Positions 1 through 8,390 of a stretch of DNA of 64,000 nucleotides are shown here, piece by piece. This DNA comes from DATAGF01 sp963834875 (GTDB taxonomy: Bacteria; Actinomycetota; Thermoleophilia; Miltoncostaeales; Miltoncostaeaceae): assembly GCA_963834875.1 (NCBI GenBank), contig CAWIDG010000013.1, forward strand, positions 1 to 64,000, read 5' to 3'. Position 1 is the stretch's first letter. Each line of letters starts with the position of its first letter. A program made the translations under genes and the position numbers. The notes beneath the pieces are model-generated. The model made no database searches and was not told the origin of the DNA. It saw nothing but the letters and a program-made list of their open reading frames with translations.

Positions 1-358
1 CGCCATTGCTTCGCGGGCGAGCAGGCGGAGGAGTTCGTCCGAAGCCGCGGCGTCGAGCTCGAACGTGGTCTTCCGGTCCGACGACAACGGCACGGTCCAG
101 GGGCTCGTCGGCGCAGGGGTGGCGGCGGCGCTGATGCCGGCGCTGGCCGTCGAGCCGAACGACGACCAGATCGTGGCCCTGTCGCCGCCCGATGGGCTCC
201 CGCCGCGACGGATCGCCCTGGCCTGGCACCGGCACCGGGCGCTCTCGCCCGCCGCACGCACGTTCATCGACTGCGCGATCGACCTCTGCGCCCGCCTGGA
301 CGGCGAGGCCACGGGGGCGCCTGCGACGGAGGCCGTCGGTAGCATCGCGCCCCGATGA
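1..358 (+). CDS. LysR-family regulator, C-terminal part (partial, frameshifted)
   Basis: This is the end of a LysR-type transcriptional regulator; its DNA-binding half lies left of the window. The visible part is the effector-binding domain, with RSDDNGTVQGLVGAGVA and a final basic segment typical of the family. Frame 1 reads well up to about base 58, and the rest reads in the next frame. One extra base near 60 therefore breaks the gene, probably a sequence error. The stop overlaps the start of the FAD oxidoreductase by 4 bases. The effector and target genes cannot be told. Confidence 0.7.
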   Translation, partial: AIASRASRRRSSSEAAASSSNVVFRSDDNGTVQGLVGAGVAAALMPALAVEPNDDQIVALSPPDGLPPRRIALAWHRHRALSPAARTFIDCAIDLCARLDGEATGAPATEAVGSIAPR

Positions 359-1689
359 CGATCCGACCGGCCGGCCGCGGCGACGGGCTCGACTGCGTGG
401 TCGTGGGCGGCGGCCTCGCCGGCCTGGCCTGCGCCCACGGGCTCGTGAGGGCGGGGCGGACGGTGCACGTCCTGGAGGCCGCCGACGCCCCCGGGGGGCG
501 GGCGCGGACCGTCTGGCACCGGGGGCGGCCCGTGGACCGCGGTTTCCAGGTGCTGCTGAGGGCGTACCCGCGGGCGCGCGCGCTCGTGCGGGCGGTCGGG
601 ATCCCGCGGCGCGACCTGCGCCCGGTGAGCGGCGGCGTGGTCTTCCTGCACGGCGACGGCCGCCTCGACCGGCTCGGCACCTCGCCGGTCGCGCCGCTGC
701 GATTCACCGGCCTGTCGCGCTCCGACCGCGGGCGGCTCGCGGCGCTCGGCGCGGAGGTGGTTGCCAGGCCCGCGGACGCCCTCCTCGCGCAGGAGGAGCG
801 GGGCGTCAGCACCGAGGAGTTCCTGCGCCGGCGGGGCTTCTCCGACGACGCGATCGAGGAGGTCTTCCGGCCCCTCTTCGGCGTGATCCTGCTCGATCGC
901 TCGCTCGGAGCCGACACCGGCTACTTCCGCTTCCTGATGGGCATGCTCGCCCGGGGGCCGGCGGTCATCCCGAGCGACGGGCTGGGGATGATCGCCGAGT
1001 GGACCTCGGCGGCGGTGCGCCAGGGCGGCGGCACCGTCGAGCTGAACGTGCGCGCCACCGGCCTCGAGCCGGGCGCGGCGGGCCTCCGGGTCGCCGCGGT
1101 GGCGACCGACGACGGTCGCCGCCTGGAGGCGCGCCAGGTCGTCCTGGCGACCGAGGCCCCGGCGGCGGCGGACCTGCTGGCGCCGCTCGACCCGGCGTCC
1201 GCCGCCCGCCTGCCCTCGGACGCCGCCTCGTCGGCGACGGCGGCGTTCGCCCTGCGCACGCCGCTCTACCGGGGCCGAGCGATCCTGCTGAACGCCGACC
1301 GCGACGGCGGAGCGCGGCGGGTCGACCTCATCTGCCAGACGACCAACGTCACCCGCCCGGGCGCGCCGGAGGGCCCCCACATCCTGCTCGCCACGCGGGT
1401 GACGACCGGGGGCGCCGGCGCGGACGGGCTCGTCGAGGCGACCGGCGACCTGGTGCGTCGCTGGGCACCCGGCTACGACTGGGCCGGCCGGGCGGAGCCG
1501 ATCGGCGTCTACGAGCACCGCTTCGCGCAGTTCCGCCCGGTCAGCGGGGTGCGGCGCGACCTGCCGGGGCCGCGAACGGCGCTCGAGAACCTGGTGCTGG
1601 CGGGCGACCTCACCACGCATCCGTCCATCGAGGGCGCCGTGGACAGCGGGGCGCGCGCGGCGGGCATCGTCGACGCGCTGCTGCCGTGA
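355..1689 (+). CDS. FAD-dependent amine-oxidase-like oxidoreductase
   Basis: A 444-residue flavoprotein of the phytoene desaturase / amine oxidase superfamily. The dinucleotide-binding motif VVVGGGLAGLACA sits near residues 15-28, followed by the second FAD motif EAADAPGGRARTV near 40. A C-terminal FAD-binding stretch, LAGDLTTHPSIEGAVDSG, closes the fold. The substrate is unknown; related actinobacterial proteins are usually annotated only as NAD(P)/FAD-dependent oxidoreductases. The gene overlaps the LysR gene before it and xseA after it by 4 bases each, so it is probably co-translated with both. Confidence 0.8.
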   Translation: MTIRPAGRGDGLDCVVVGGGLAGLACAHGLVRAGRTVHVLEAADAPGGRARTVWHRGRPVDRGFQVLLRAYPRARALVRAVGIPRRDLRPVSGGVVFLHGDGRLDRLGTSPVAPLRFTGLSRSDRGRLAALGAEVVARPADALLAQEERGVSTEEFLRRRGFSDDAIEEVFRPLFGVILLDRSLGADTGYFRFLMGMLARGPAVIPSDGLGMIAEWTSAAVRQGGGTVELNVRATGLEPGAAGLRVAAVATDDGRRLEARQVVLATEAPAAADLLAPLDPASAARLPSDAASSATAAFALRTPLYRGRAILLNADRDGGARRVDLICQTTNVTRPGAPEGPHILLATRVTTGGAGADGLVEATGDLVRRWAPGYDWAGRAEPIGVYEHRFAQFRPVSGVRRDLPGPRTALENLVLAGDLTTHPSIEGAVDSGARAAGIVDALLP

Positions 1690-2885
1690 AGGTCGTCGGG
1701 GGGCGACGGGTCTTCTCGGTCGAGGAGGTGAGCGCGCGGCTCGCCTCGATGTTCGAGGGCCTGCGCTCGTTCTGGGTCGAGGCCGAGGTCCAGGACCTGC
1801 GGCCCTCGCGGAGCCAGGTGCGCTTCACGCTCCGCGGCGGGCACTCCCTCGACGCGTCGATGAACGGCATCGTCTACGAGCGGCTCCCCCACAAGCCCGC
1901 CGACGGCGCGCTGGTGCACGCATACGGGCGGATGGAGTTCTGGCGCGCCCGGGGCCAGGTCAGCATGCGGGTCGAGCGCCTGGAGCTGGCGGGAGAGGGG
2001 CTGCTGCGGGCGCAGGTGGAGGAGCTGCGCGCCCGCCTGGCGGCCGAGGGCCTCCTGGACCCGGGCCGCAAGCGCCGGCCGCCGCTGCTGCCCCGCCGGA
2101 TCGGCCTCGTGACGAGCGCCGACGCGGCGGCCCGCCAGGACGTGCTCACGAACGTCTGGGCGCGCCTGCCCGAGGCCGATGTCGTCGTCGTGGACGTGCC
2201 CGTCCAGGGCGACGAGGCGCCCCGCCTGATCGCGCGGGCGCTGCGGCACCTGGACCGCATGCCGGCGGTCAACGTGATCGTGGTGGCCCGCGGGGGCGGG
2301 TCGCTCGAGGACCTGATGGCGTTCAACGGCGAGCCGGTCTGCCGCGCCGTGGCCGACGCCGCGACGCCGGTCGTCTCGGCCGTCGGGCACGAGCGCGACG
2401 TCACGCTGTGCGATCTCGTCGCCGACGTCCGCGTCTCCACGCCGACGGCCGCGGCCGTCGCGGTGGTGCCGAGCAGGGAGGCGGTCGAGACCCATCTGGC
2501 CGACGCCCGGCAGGCGCTCGCCCGGGGGCTGCTGCGCGGCCGCGCCGGCGCGGAGGAGGCGCTGCGGGGCCGCTCCGCCGCCCTGGCGAGGGCGCTGCGG
2601 GGCCGCGGGCAGATCGCCCGTGACCGGGCCGAGCGCCTGGCCCCGCGCCTCGCGCCGGCCCTGCGGCGCGCCGCGGCCGCGGCGGGGACGCGCGCCGACC
2701 GCGCCGAGGCGATGCTCGCCCTGCTCTCGCCGCGGCGGACCGTGGCGCGGGGCTACGCGATCGTCCGCGAGGCCGACGGCGGGCGGGTCGTGGCCGACGC
2801 CGCGGGCGTCGAGCCGGGCCGGGAGCTGTCGATCGAGCTCCGCGACGGCCGCCTCGCCGCGACGGCGACGGGGAGGGCGCCGTGA
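1686..2885 (+). CDS. xseA: exodeoxyribonuclease VII large subunit
   Basis: The catalytic subunit of exonuclease VII, which degrades single-stranded DNA in both directions during repair. The 399-residue product starts at a GTG that overlaps the upstream stop (GTGA). The first 100 residues form the OB-fold with FWVEAEVQDL. The core carries VARGGGSLEDLMAFN near residue 200 and AVGHERD near 232, both family signatures. An Arg/Ala-rich helical region and the RGYAIV tail follow. The small subunit xseB comes next with a 4-base overlap, so both subunits are made from one message. Confidence 0.95.
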   Translation: MKVVGGRRVFSVEEVSARLASMFEGLRSFWVEAEVQDLRPSRSQVRFTLRGGHSLDASMNGIVYERLPHKPADGALVHAYGRMEFWRARGQVSMRVERLELAGEGLLRAQVEELRARLAAEGLLDPGRKRRPPLLPRRIGLVTSADAAARQDVLTNVWARLPEADVVVVDVPVQGDEAPRLIARALRHLDRMPAVNVIVVARGGGSLEDLMAFNGEPVCRAVADAATPVVSAVGHERDVTLCDLVADVRVSTPTAAAVAVVPSREAVETHLADARQALARGLLRGRAGAEEALRGRSAALARALRGRGQIARDRAERLAPRLAPALRRAAAAAGTRADRAEAMLALLSPRRTVARGYAIVREADGGRVVADAAGVEPGRELSIELRDGRLAATATGRAP

Positions 2886-3142
2886 CGCCCGAGGGCCCGC
2901 CCGATGCCCCGCTGACCTTCGAGGAGGCCCTGCGCCGTCTCGACGAGGTCGTCGCGCGACTCGAGGGGGGCGATGTGGGGCTCGAGGAGGCGGTCGCGCT
3001 CTTCGAGCAGGGGCAGGCGTATCTGGCCGCGTGCCGCGAGCGGCTGGCGGCGGCTCAGCGGCGCATCGAGGAGCTCACGGCCGAGGACCTTCCAGCCGCG
3101 CCCGGCGAGCCGCCCGCCGGGGAGCCCGAGCCGCCGTTCTGA
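2882..3142 (+). CDS. xseB: exodeoxyribonuclease VII small subunit
   Basis: An 86-residue partner of XseA that assembles on the large subunit. It shows the family pattern TFEEALRRLDEVVARLEGG, then LEEAVALFEQGQAYLAACRERL, an antiparallel helical hairpin. A Pro/Glu-rich tail ends the protein. The GTG start overlaps the xseA stop by 4 bases. Its 3' end runs against the end of a minus-strand gene, with about 88 shared bases. Confidence 0.93.
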   Translation: MTPEGPPDAPLTFEEALRRLDEVVARLEGGDVGLEEAVALFEQGQAYLAACRERLAAAQRRIEELTAEDLPAAPGEPPAGEPEPPF

Positions 3143-3738
3143 GCCATGGCCTCCGGCCGCATCGCCCGCCGGGCGCGCCAGCGCTCGAGGCGGGCGATGT
3201 CGCGCTCGATCCGGCTGAGGGGGACCTGGCAGCCGGCGTTGCCGACGTTCGCGTACGACAGCAGCCGGTCCTCGTCGGCCCGCAGGGTCATCCACTTGGC
3301 GAGCACGTCGTCTCCCCGGGGCAGCAGGGGCGTCCCCGAGCCGCCGCGGTCGGGGAATTGCACGCAGTACTCGCGCACGGGCGCCATCGAGCGCGGCAGG
3401 AGGGCGACGACCGGCAGGTGGGGGTAGATCAGGTAGCGGTACCGCGGCGGCCCGCCGGGCGGCCGACCGGCCCGCCCGCCCCGCCGGCCCGTCACGCAGA
3501 TGAAGCCGAGCTCGCGGAACTGGTCCCACTCGTCCTCGTTGACGACCGATCGCAGCAGCTCCAGCGACCGCCGCTCGGCCTCCTCGGGGAGCAGAGGAGG
3601 CTCGCTGATCCAGGACGGAAGCGCCCGCCGGCCCCGGCGCGGGCGCAGTCGCCGCCCCCGGCCGAGGGCCGGGCCCCCCATGACGGCCGCCAGCGCGCCC
3701 AGCGTCACGACCAGGACGACGACCCCGAGCCCGCCCAC
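3055..3738 (-). CDS. hypothetical membrane-anchored protein
   Basis: A 227-residue protein of unknown function. An N-terminal hydrophobic segment of about 20 residues, starting GLGVVVLVVTLGALAAVMG, is followed by Arg-rich residues, so the bulk should be cytoplasmic or anchored. The middle contains a conserved-looking region (NEDEWDQFRELGFICVTG, then YRYLIYPHLPVVAL). The GTG start lies 6 bases after the stop of the gene at 3745-4005, so the two form an operon. The last 29 codons overlap xseB on the other strand, which makes the true C-terminus uncertain. I do not recognise the family. Confidence 0.55.
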   Translation of the reverse strand: MGGLGVVVLVVTLGALAAVMGGPALGRGRRLRPRRGRRALPSWISEPPLLPEEAERRSLELLRSVVNEDEWDQFRELGFICVTGRRGGRAGRPPGGPPRYRYLIYPHLPVVALLPRSMAPVREYCVQFPDRGGSGTPLLPRGDDVLAKWMTLRADEDRLLSYANVGNAGCQVPLSRIERDIARLERWRARRAMRPEAMAQNGGSGSPAGGSPGAAGRSSAVSSSMRR

Positions 3739-3744
3739 GGTTGC

Positions 3745-4005
3745 CTAGCCGCCGGTCGCGCCGCCGGCGGCGCGCGGCCAGAACAGCACGCGCTCCGCGT
3801 CCTCGGGGATCTCCTCGAAGTCGGTGATGAGCACCGCCTCGCGCCGGCCGGTGCCGGCGTCCGCGACCGGGACGGCGGCCCACATGCCCTCGTCGAGCTG
3901 GCGCCGGAACTCGCGCAGCAGCACCTCGCGCTCGTCGGCGAGGGCCGGGTCGCCCTCGGCGATCAGGGTCTCGCCGTACCCGGGCATCATCCGTAGGAGC
4001 CTCAT
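3745..4005 (-). CDS. small hypothetical protein (86 aa)
   Basis: An 86-residue soluble protein beginning MRLLRMMPGYGETLIAEGD and rich in acidic residues, with the later motif AVLITDFEEIPEDAERVLFW. No membrane segment is seen. The ATG lies 8 bases after a minus-strand TATAAC box with no Shine-Dalgarno, which suggests a leaderless message. It is followed closely by the membrane-anchored gene at 3055-3738. The function is unknown. Confidence 0.55.
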   Translation of the reverse strand: MRLLRMMPGYGETLIAEGDPALADEREVLLREFRRQLDEGMWAAVPVADAGTGRREAVLITDFEEIPEDAERVLFWPRAAGGATGG

Positions 4006-4013
4006 GTGCAGCC

Positions 4014-4019
4014 GTTATA
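4014..4019 (-). promoter_or_regulatory. -10 box TATAAC for the 3745-4005 gene
   Basis: On the minus strand TATAAC is followed by 8 bases and then ATG at 4005. The spacing puts transcription start at or near the start codon. The AT-rich stretch also reads TTATAT on the plus strand and may serve the divergent aminotransferase. Confidence 0.5.
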
Positions 4020-4065
4020 TCGACCGCGGCGGGGGCGGCGCAACGATGGCGGCAAGCCTGAGACC

Positions 4066-5234
4066 GTGACGCCACCCGCCCTGCGCGACGTCCGGGCCGA
4101 GCTCCCCTGCCTGGCGGCGACGACCTACCTGAACAGCGGCGCGATCGGGCCGCTGGCGCTGCCCGCGGGCCGGGCGCTGCAGGCCTGGGCCGCCGGCGCC
4201 CCGGCGCGGGCGCGGGGGTCACTGGAGGGCTTCGGGCGCATCGCGGCCCAGGCCGCGGCCGTGCGCGCCGCCGCGGGGCGCCTGGTGGGCGCGGCGCCGG
4301 GCACGGTCGCCCTCACGGCCAACACCACGCACGGGCTGAATGTCGTGGCCTGGGGGATCGACTGGCGGCCCGGGGACGAGATCGTCACGACGGCGCTCGA
4401 GCACCCGGGCGTGACCGTTCCCCTGGCCGTCGTGGCCCGCCGCACGGGCGCCCGGCTGCGGGTGGTCGAGGCCGCGCGGGCCGGGGGCGACCTCGAGGTG
4501 GAGGTCGGCCGGATCGCCGGTCCGCGGACCCGCCTCGTGGCCCTCTCGCACGTCTCCTGGTCCACCGGGGCCGCGCTGGACGTGGCCGGGGCGGCCCGCG
4601 CGGCCCGCGCCGTCGGCGCCCTGACCGCCGTGGACGGCGCCCAGTCGGTGGGCACGATCCCGGTCGAACGCGGCGGCGCTCGGCGTCAACGCGTACGCCT
4701 TCCCCGCCCACAAGTGGCTGCTCGGGCCCGAGGGCGTCGGCGCGCTCTGGGTCAGGCCGGAGGCCATGGAGCGGATCGACGTCACCGTGGCGGGGCTCGA
4801 GAGCGCCGCGGGCGGCGCGGCGCACGGGGAGTACGGCGCCATGGAGCCACACCCCTCGGCGCGCCGCTACGAGGCCTCGACGCCGCCGGCCGCCCTGCTG
4901 GCCGCGTGGGAGGCGAGCCTGGAGTGGCTCGAGGGGCTCGGCTGGCCCTGGATCCACGCCCGGGTCCGCGAGGCCCAGGCGGCCGCGCGGGAGGCCCTCG
5001 AGCGGGTGCCGGGCGTGGAGGTGCTGACGCCCCCGGGGCCGCAGGGGGGCCTCGTGACCTTCACCGTGGCCGGCCGGGCCCCGGCGGAGGCGGCCGCGGA
5101 GCTGGCCGCGGGGGGCGTCGTCCTGCGCTCCCTGCCGCGCCCCGAGGCGCTGCGGGCCTCGGTCGGGTTCTTCACCGACGACGCCGACGTGGCCCGTCTG
5201 GCGGCGGCCGTCGCCGCGGCTGTCCTCCTGCTAG
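4066..5234 (+). CDS. class V aminotransferase / cysteine desulfurase-like (frameshifted)
   Basis: A PLP-dependent class V aminotransferase, related to cysteine desulfurases and isopenicillin N epimerases. The N-terminal part has TYLNSGAIGPLALPAGRAL and TANTTHGLNVVAWGI; the PLP site follows as VDGAQSVGTIPV and then AYAFPAHKWLLGPEGVGALW, with the PLP lysine in HKW. The frame changes near 4666, where one extra base (GAAC for GAC) would restore PVDAAALGV. At the end the frame runs without a stop into murA; a second extra base near 5228 would place the stop at TAG 5232-5234, and I used that end. The substrate is unknown. Confidence 0.75.
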
Positions 5235-5237
5235 CTT
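5232..5237 (+). promoter_or_regulatory. -10 box TAGCTT before murA
   Basis: TAGCTT is followed by 8 bases and the GTG start of murA at 5246, with no Shine-Dalgarno between. This fits the leaderless pattern seen across the window and supports the chosen murA start. Its first three bases may also be the stop codon of the aminotransferase gene. Confidence 0.5.
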
Positions 5238-5245
5238 CCGACGAC

Positions 5246-6532
5246 GTGAGCCAGGACAGGCTGGTCATCCGGGGCGGCCGGGCGCTGTCCGGCACCATCG
5301 TGCCGAGCGGGAACAAGAACGCCGCTCTGCCGATCCTCGCCGCCTGCCTGCTCACCGACGAGGAGGTCGTGCTCGACAACGTGCCCGACATCCTCGACGT
5401 GCACGTGATGCTCGCCCTGCTCGACGACGTCGGGGTGAGCGTGCGCGACGAGGGCCCCAACTGCCTGGCGCTGCGGGCCGACCGGGTGAGGACCACCCAG
5501 CTCGACCCCGACCTGTGCCGCCGCCTGCGGGCCTCCCTGCTGCTCGCCGGGCCCCTGCTCGCCCGCTGCGGCCAGGTGGAGCTGCCCATGGCGGGGGGCG
5601 ACTTCATCGGGCGCCGCCGCGTGGACACCCACCTGCTGGCCTTCCGCGGGCTGGGCGCCGAGTGCGTCGCCAACCGCAGCTACAAGCTCAGCCACACCGG
5701 GCTGCGCGGGGCCGACATCTTCCTCGACGAGGCCTCGGTGACCGCGACGGAGAACGCCCTGATGGCGGCGGTCACGGCGGCCGGGCGGACCGTCGTGATG
5801 AACGCCGCCGGGGAGCCCCACGTCCAGGACCTCGCGCGGTTCCTCGTGGCGCTCGGGGCCCGCATCGAGGGCATCGGCACCAACCGGCTGATCGTGGACG
5901 GCGTCGAGCGGCTGTCGGGCGGGCGGTTCCGGATCGGCCCGGACCACATCGAGATCGCCTCGTTCATCGGCCTGGGCGCCATCACGGGGTCCGACCTGAC
6001 CATCGCCGACGTGCGGGCCGAGGACCTGCGGATGATCAACCTCACGTTCGAGCGCCTCGGGATCCGGGTCGAGCTCGACGGCGACACCCTCCGCGTGCCG
6101 CCGGAGCAGGACCTGCGGGTCGTGGCGGACGAGGGCGACGCGATCCCCAAGATCGACGACGGCATCTGGCCGGCCTTCCCCGCCGACCTCACGAGCATCG
6201 CCACGGCCGTGGCCACCCAGGCCCACGGCACGGTGATGATCTTCGAGAAGATGTTCGAGAACCGGCTGTTCTTCGTGGACAAGCTGGTGTCGATGGGGGC
6301 GCGGATCGTCCTCTGCGACCCGCACAGGGCGGTCGTGAGCGGCCCCTCGCAGCTCTTCGGGGAGCGCCTCGAGAGCCCCGACATCCGCGCCGGGATGGCG
6401 ATGCTGATCGCGAGCCTCGCCGCGACCGGGACCAGCACGATCGGCAACGTCGGCCAGATCGACCGCGGCTACGAGCGCATCGACGAGCGCCTGGAGGCCG
6501 TCGGGGCGGACATCGAGCGCGTCCGTGAGTGA
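5246..6532 (+). CDS. murA: UDP-N-acetylglucosamine 1-carboxyvinyltransferase (Asp-type)
   Basis: MurA transfers enolpyruvate from PEP to UDP-GlcNAc, the first committed step of peptidoglycan synthesis, in the cytoplasm. The 428-residue protein has the catalytic SGNKNAALPILAA (Lys24, Asn25). The active-site loop reads AGGDFIGRRRVDTH, so residue 119 is Asp where fosfomycin-sensitive enzymes have Cys. Further family segments are DHIEIASFIGLGAITG and FEKMFENRLFFVDKL. The GTG start is supported by a TAGCTT box 8 bases before it. The gene overlaps hisZ by 8 bases and leads the histidine cluster. Confidence 0.92.
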   Translation: MSQDRLVIRGGRALSGTIVPSGNKNAALPILAACLLTDEEVVLDNVPDILDVHVMLALLDDVGVSVRDEGPNCLALRADRVRTTQLDPDLCRRLRASLLLAGPLLARCGQVELPMAGGDFIGRRRVDTHLLAFRGLGAECVANRSYKLSHTGLRGADIFLDEASVTATENALMAAVTAAGRTVVMNAAGEPHVQDLARFLVALGARIEGIGTNRLIVDGVERLSGGRFRIGPDHIEIASFIGLGAITGSDLTIADVRAEDLRMINLTFERLGIRVELDGDTLRVPPEQDLRVVADEGDAIPKIDDGIWPAFPADLTSIATAVATQAHGTVMIFEKMFENRLFFVDKLVSMGARIVLCDPHRAVVSGPSQLFGERLESPDIRAGMAMLIASLAATGTSTIGNVGQIDRGYERIDERLEAVGADIERVRE

Positions 6533-7764
6533 GGTCCCGCCCGCCGCGCTGCCCGCCGGCGCGAAGGACGTGCTCGCGGTCGAGGCGCAGGAGCTGCGCG
6601 AGGTGGAGGCCGCGCTGCGCGAGCGCTTCACGCGCTACGGGTACCGCGAGGTGATGACCCCGGTCCTGGAGTTCGCCGACGTCATCGACCGGGCTCAGGA
6701 GGGCGGGCTGCGCGAGGCCTTCCGCCTCTTCGACGACCACGGTCGCGTGCTGGTGCTGCGCCCCGACCTCACGATCCCGGTCGCCCGCCTGGTGGCCACG
6801 CGCATGGCCGACCACCCCGGGCCGGTGAGGGCCTTCTACCTCGCGCGCGCCTTCCGGCCGGTGCCCGAGGGGCGCCCGCGCGCCTCGGAGCAGCGCCAGG
6901 CGGGCGTCGAGCTCGTGGGCGCGAACGGCCCCGGGCGCCGACGCGGAGGCGATCGCCCTGCTCGCCGACAGCCTGGCGGCGACCGGGCTCGAGGGCCTGC
7001 GGATCGGGGTGGCCGACGTCTCGCTGACGGCGGCGGTGCTCGAGGGCGTCGTGCCCGATCCGGAGGCGCGCGCCGCCCTTCGCGCCGCGCTCGCCGCCCG
7101 CGACCTCGCCGGCTGGCGCCGCCTCGCCCGCGGGGTGGGGGAGCCGACCGGCCTTCTCGAGCGCCTCCCCACGCTGCGCGGCGGCGCCGAGACGCTGGAC
7201 CGGCTCGGGGAGGCCGTGCCCCAGGCAGCGACGGCCTGCGAGGGCCTGCGCCGGACCCTCGGCCTCGTCGGGGAGCACGGGGCCGCCGGCGCGGTCGTGA
7301 TCGACCTGGGCGTGATGCGCGACTGGCCCTACTACTCGGGCGTGGTCTACGAGGCGTACGCGCCGGGGGTCGGCGAGCCCGTGGCGATGGGCGGGCGCTA
7401 CGACGGCCTCGCCGGGCGGTTCGGGCGCGCGCGCCCGGCCGTCGGCTTCGGCATCGCCCTCGACGCCCTCCACCGCGCCCTCATGGCCGCCGGCTCCGCG
7501 GACCCGCCGCCGCGCGAGGGCGTGGTCATGGTGGGCGGGCTGGACGAGGACCCGGCCGGGGCCGCGGCGGCGCGGCGCGCGGGGCTCGCGGTGGTGGCGC
7601 TGGCCGCGTCCGACGACGACCTCGCGGAGGACCTCGCCGAGGCCGAGGGGTGGCGCTTCGTGGCCCGCCGCAGCGGCGCCGGGTACGCGGTCCTCGACCG
7701 CGCCACCGGCGAGCGGCGCTCGGGCGTCGCCCGGCTGGAGGAGGCGCTCCCATCGCCGGGCTGA
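6525..7764 (+). CDS. hisZ: ATP phosphoribosyltransferase regulatory subunit (frameshifted)
   Basis: HisZ is a histidyl-tRNA-synthetase-like protein that binds the short form of HisG and is needed for its activity and for feedback by histidine. Class II synthetase-like motifs are visible: RYGYREVMTPVLEFADV, LRPDLTIPVARLVATRM, then YYSGVVYEAYAPG and GGRYDGLAGRFG. The frame changes near 6934; removing one G from the CCCGGG run restores one protein of about 412 residues. The GTG start lies inside the murA end. hisG follows with a CTGA overlap. Lack of a tRNA-synthetase C-terminal anticodon domain argues against HisS. Confidence 0.88.
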
Positions 7765-8390
7765 GGATCTGCGTGCCGCTCGGGGCGCTCTTCGGCGACA
7801 CGGTGGCCGCGCTCGAGGGGGCCGGGCTGGACGTCGCGCCCCTGCGCGACGCCGGCCGGCGCCTCGTCGTGCAGGACGGAGGCGGCACGACCTACATCAC
7901 GACCCGCCCGTCGGACGTTCCCGTCTATGTCGAGAGCGGGGCGGCCGACCTCGGCATCCTCGGCAAGGACGTGCTGCTCGAGCGCTCCCCGGACGTCTAC
8001 GAGCTGCTGGACCTGGGGTTCGGCCACTGCCGGATGGTCTACGCCACGTCCGCCGGCGAGGATCCGACCCCCGCGGCCCTCGAGCACCTCGGCGTCGTGC
8101 GCGTCGCGACCAAGTACCCCGTCACGGCGGCCGCCCACTTCACGGCCACCGGGCGGCAGGCCGAGGTGGTGAAGGTCAACGGCTCCGTCGAGCTCGCCCC
8201 GCTCGTCGGGCTGGCGCACGGCATCGTCAACCTCGTCGCGACCGGGCGCACGCTGCGCGACAACGGGCTCGCCGAGCGCGAGGAGCTGTTCGCCTCGTCT
8301 GCGCGCCTGATCGCCAACCGCGTCAGCCAGACGCTCAAGGCCGACGCGATCGACCGCCTGGCCGACCGCCTCGACCCGGGGGCGCCGTGA
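7761..8390 (+). CDS. hisG: ATP phosphoribosyltransferase, short form
   Basis: HisG joins ATP and PRPP in the first step of histidine synthesis. At about 209 residues this is the short form that needs HisZ. It shows LRICVPLGALFGDTVAALE at the N-terminus, DLGILGKDVLLE near residue 70, the PRPP-binding-like region ATKYPVTAAAHF and GIVNLVATGRTLRDNGL. No ATG fits; the CTG at 7761 overlaps the hisZ stop as CTGA and gives the usual N-terminus, and a GTG at 7773 is the alternative. hisD follows with a GTGA overlap. Confidence 0.9.
   Translation: MRICVPLGALFGDTVAALEGAGLDVAPLRDAGRRLVVQDGGGTTYITTRPSDVPVYVESGAADLGILGKDVLLERSPDVYELLDLGFGHCRMVYATSAGEDPTPAALEHLGVVRVATKYPVTAAAHFTATGRQAEVVKVNGSVELAPLVGLAHGIVNLVATGRTLRDNGLAEREELFASSARLIANRVSQTLKADAIDRLADRLDPGAP

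Noticed and set aside
192..1685. Long open frame upstream of and in frame with xseA
   Set aside because: It is the out-of-frame shadow of the FAD oxidoreductase gene, made of Arg/Pro/Gly-rich sequence with no domain. xseA starts at the coupled GTG 1686.
5231..6631. Long minus-strand open frames opposite murA, hisD, dxr, proS, M32 and others
   Set aside because: They mirror strong genes on the other strand, as expected at very high GC, and show no recognisable motifs.
6525..7764. hisS (histidyl-tRNA synthetase)
   Set aside because: The protein lacks a clear anticodon-binding domain and sits next to a short hisG, which fits HisZ.
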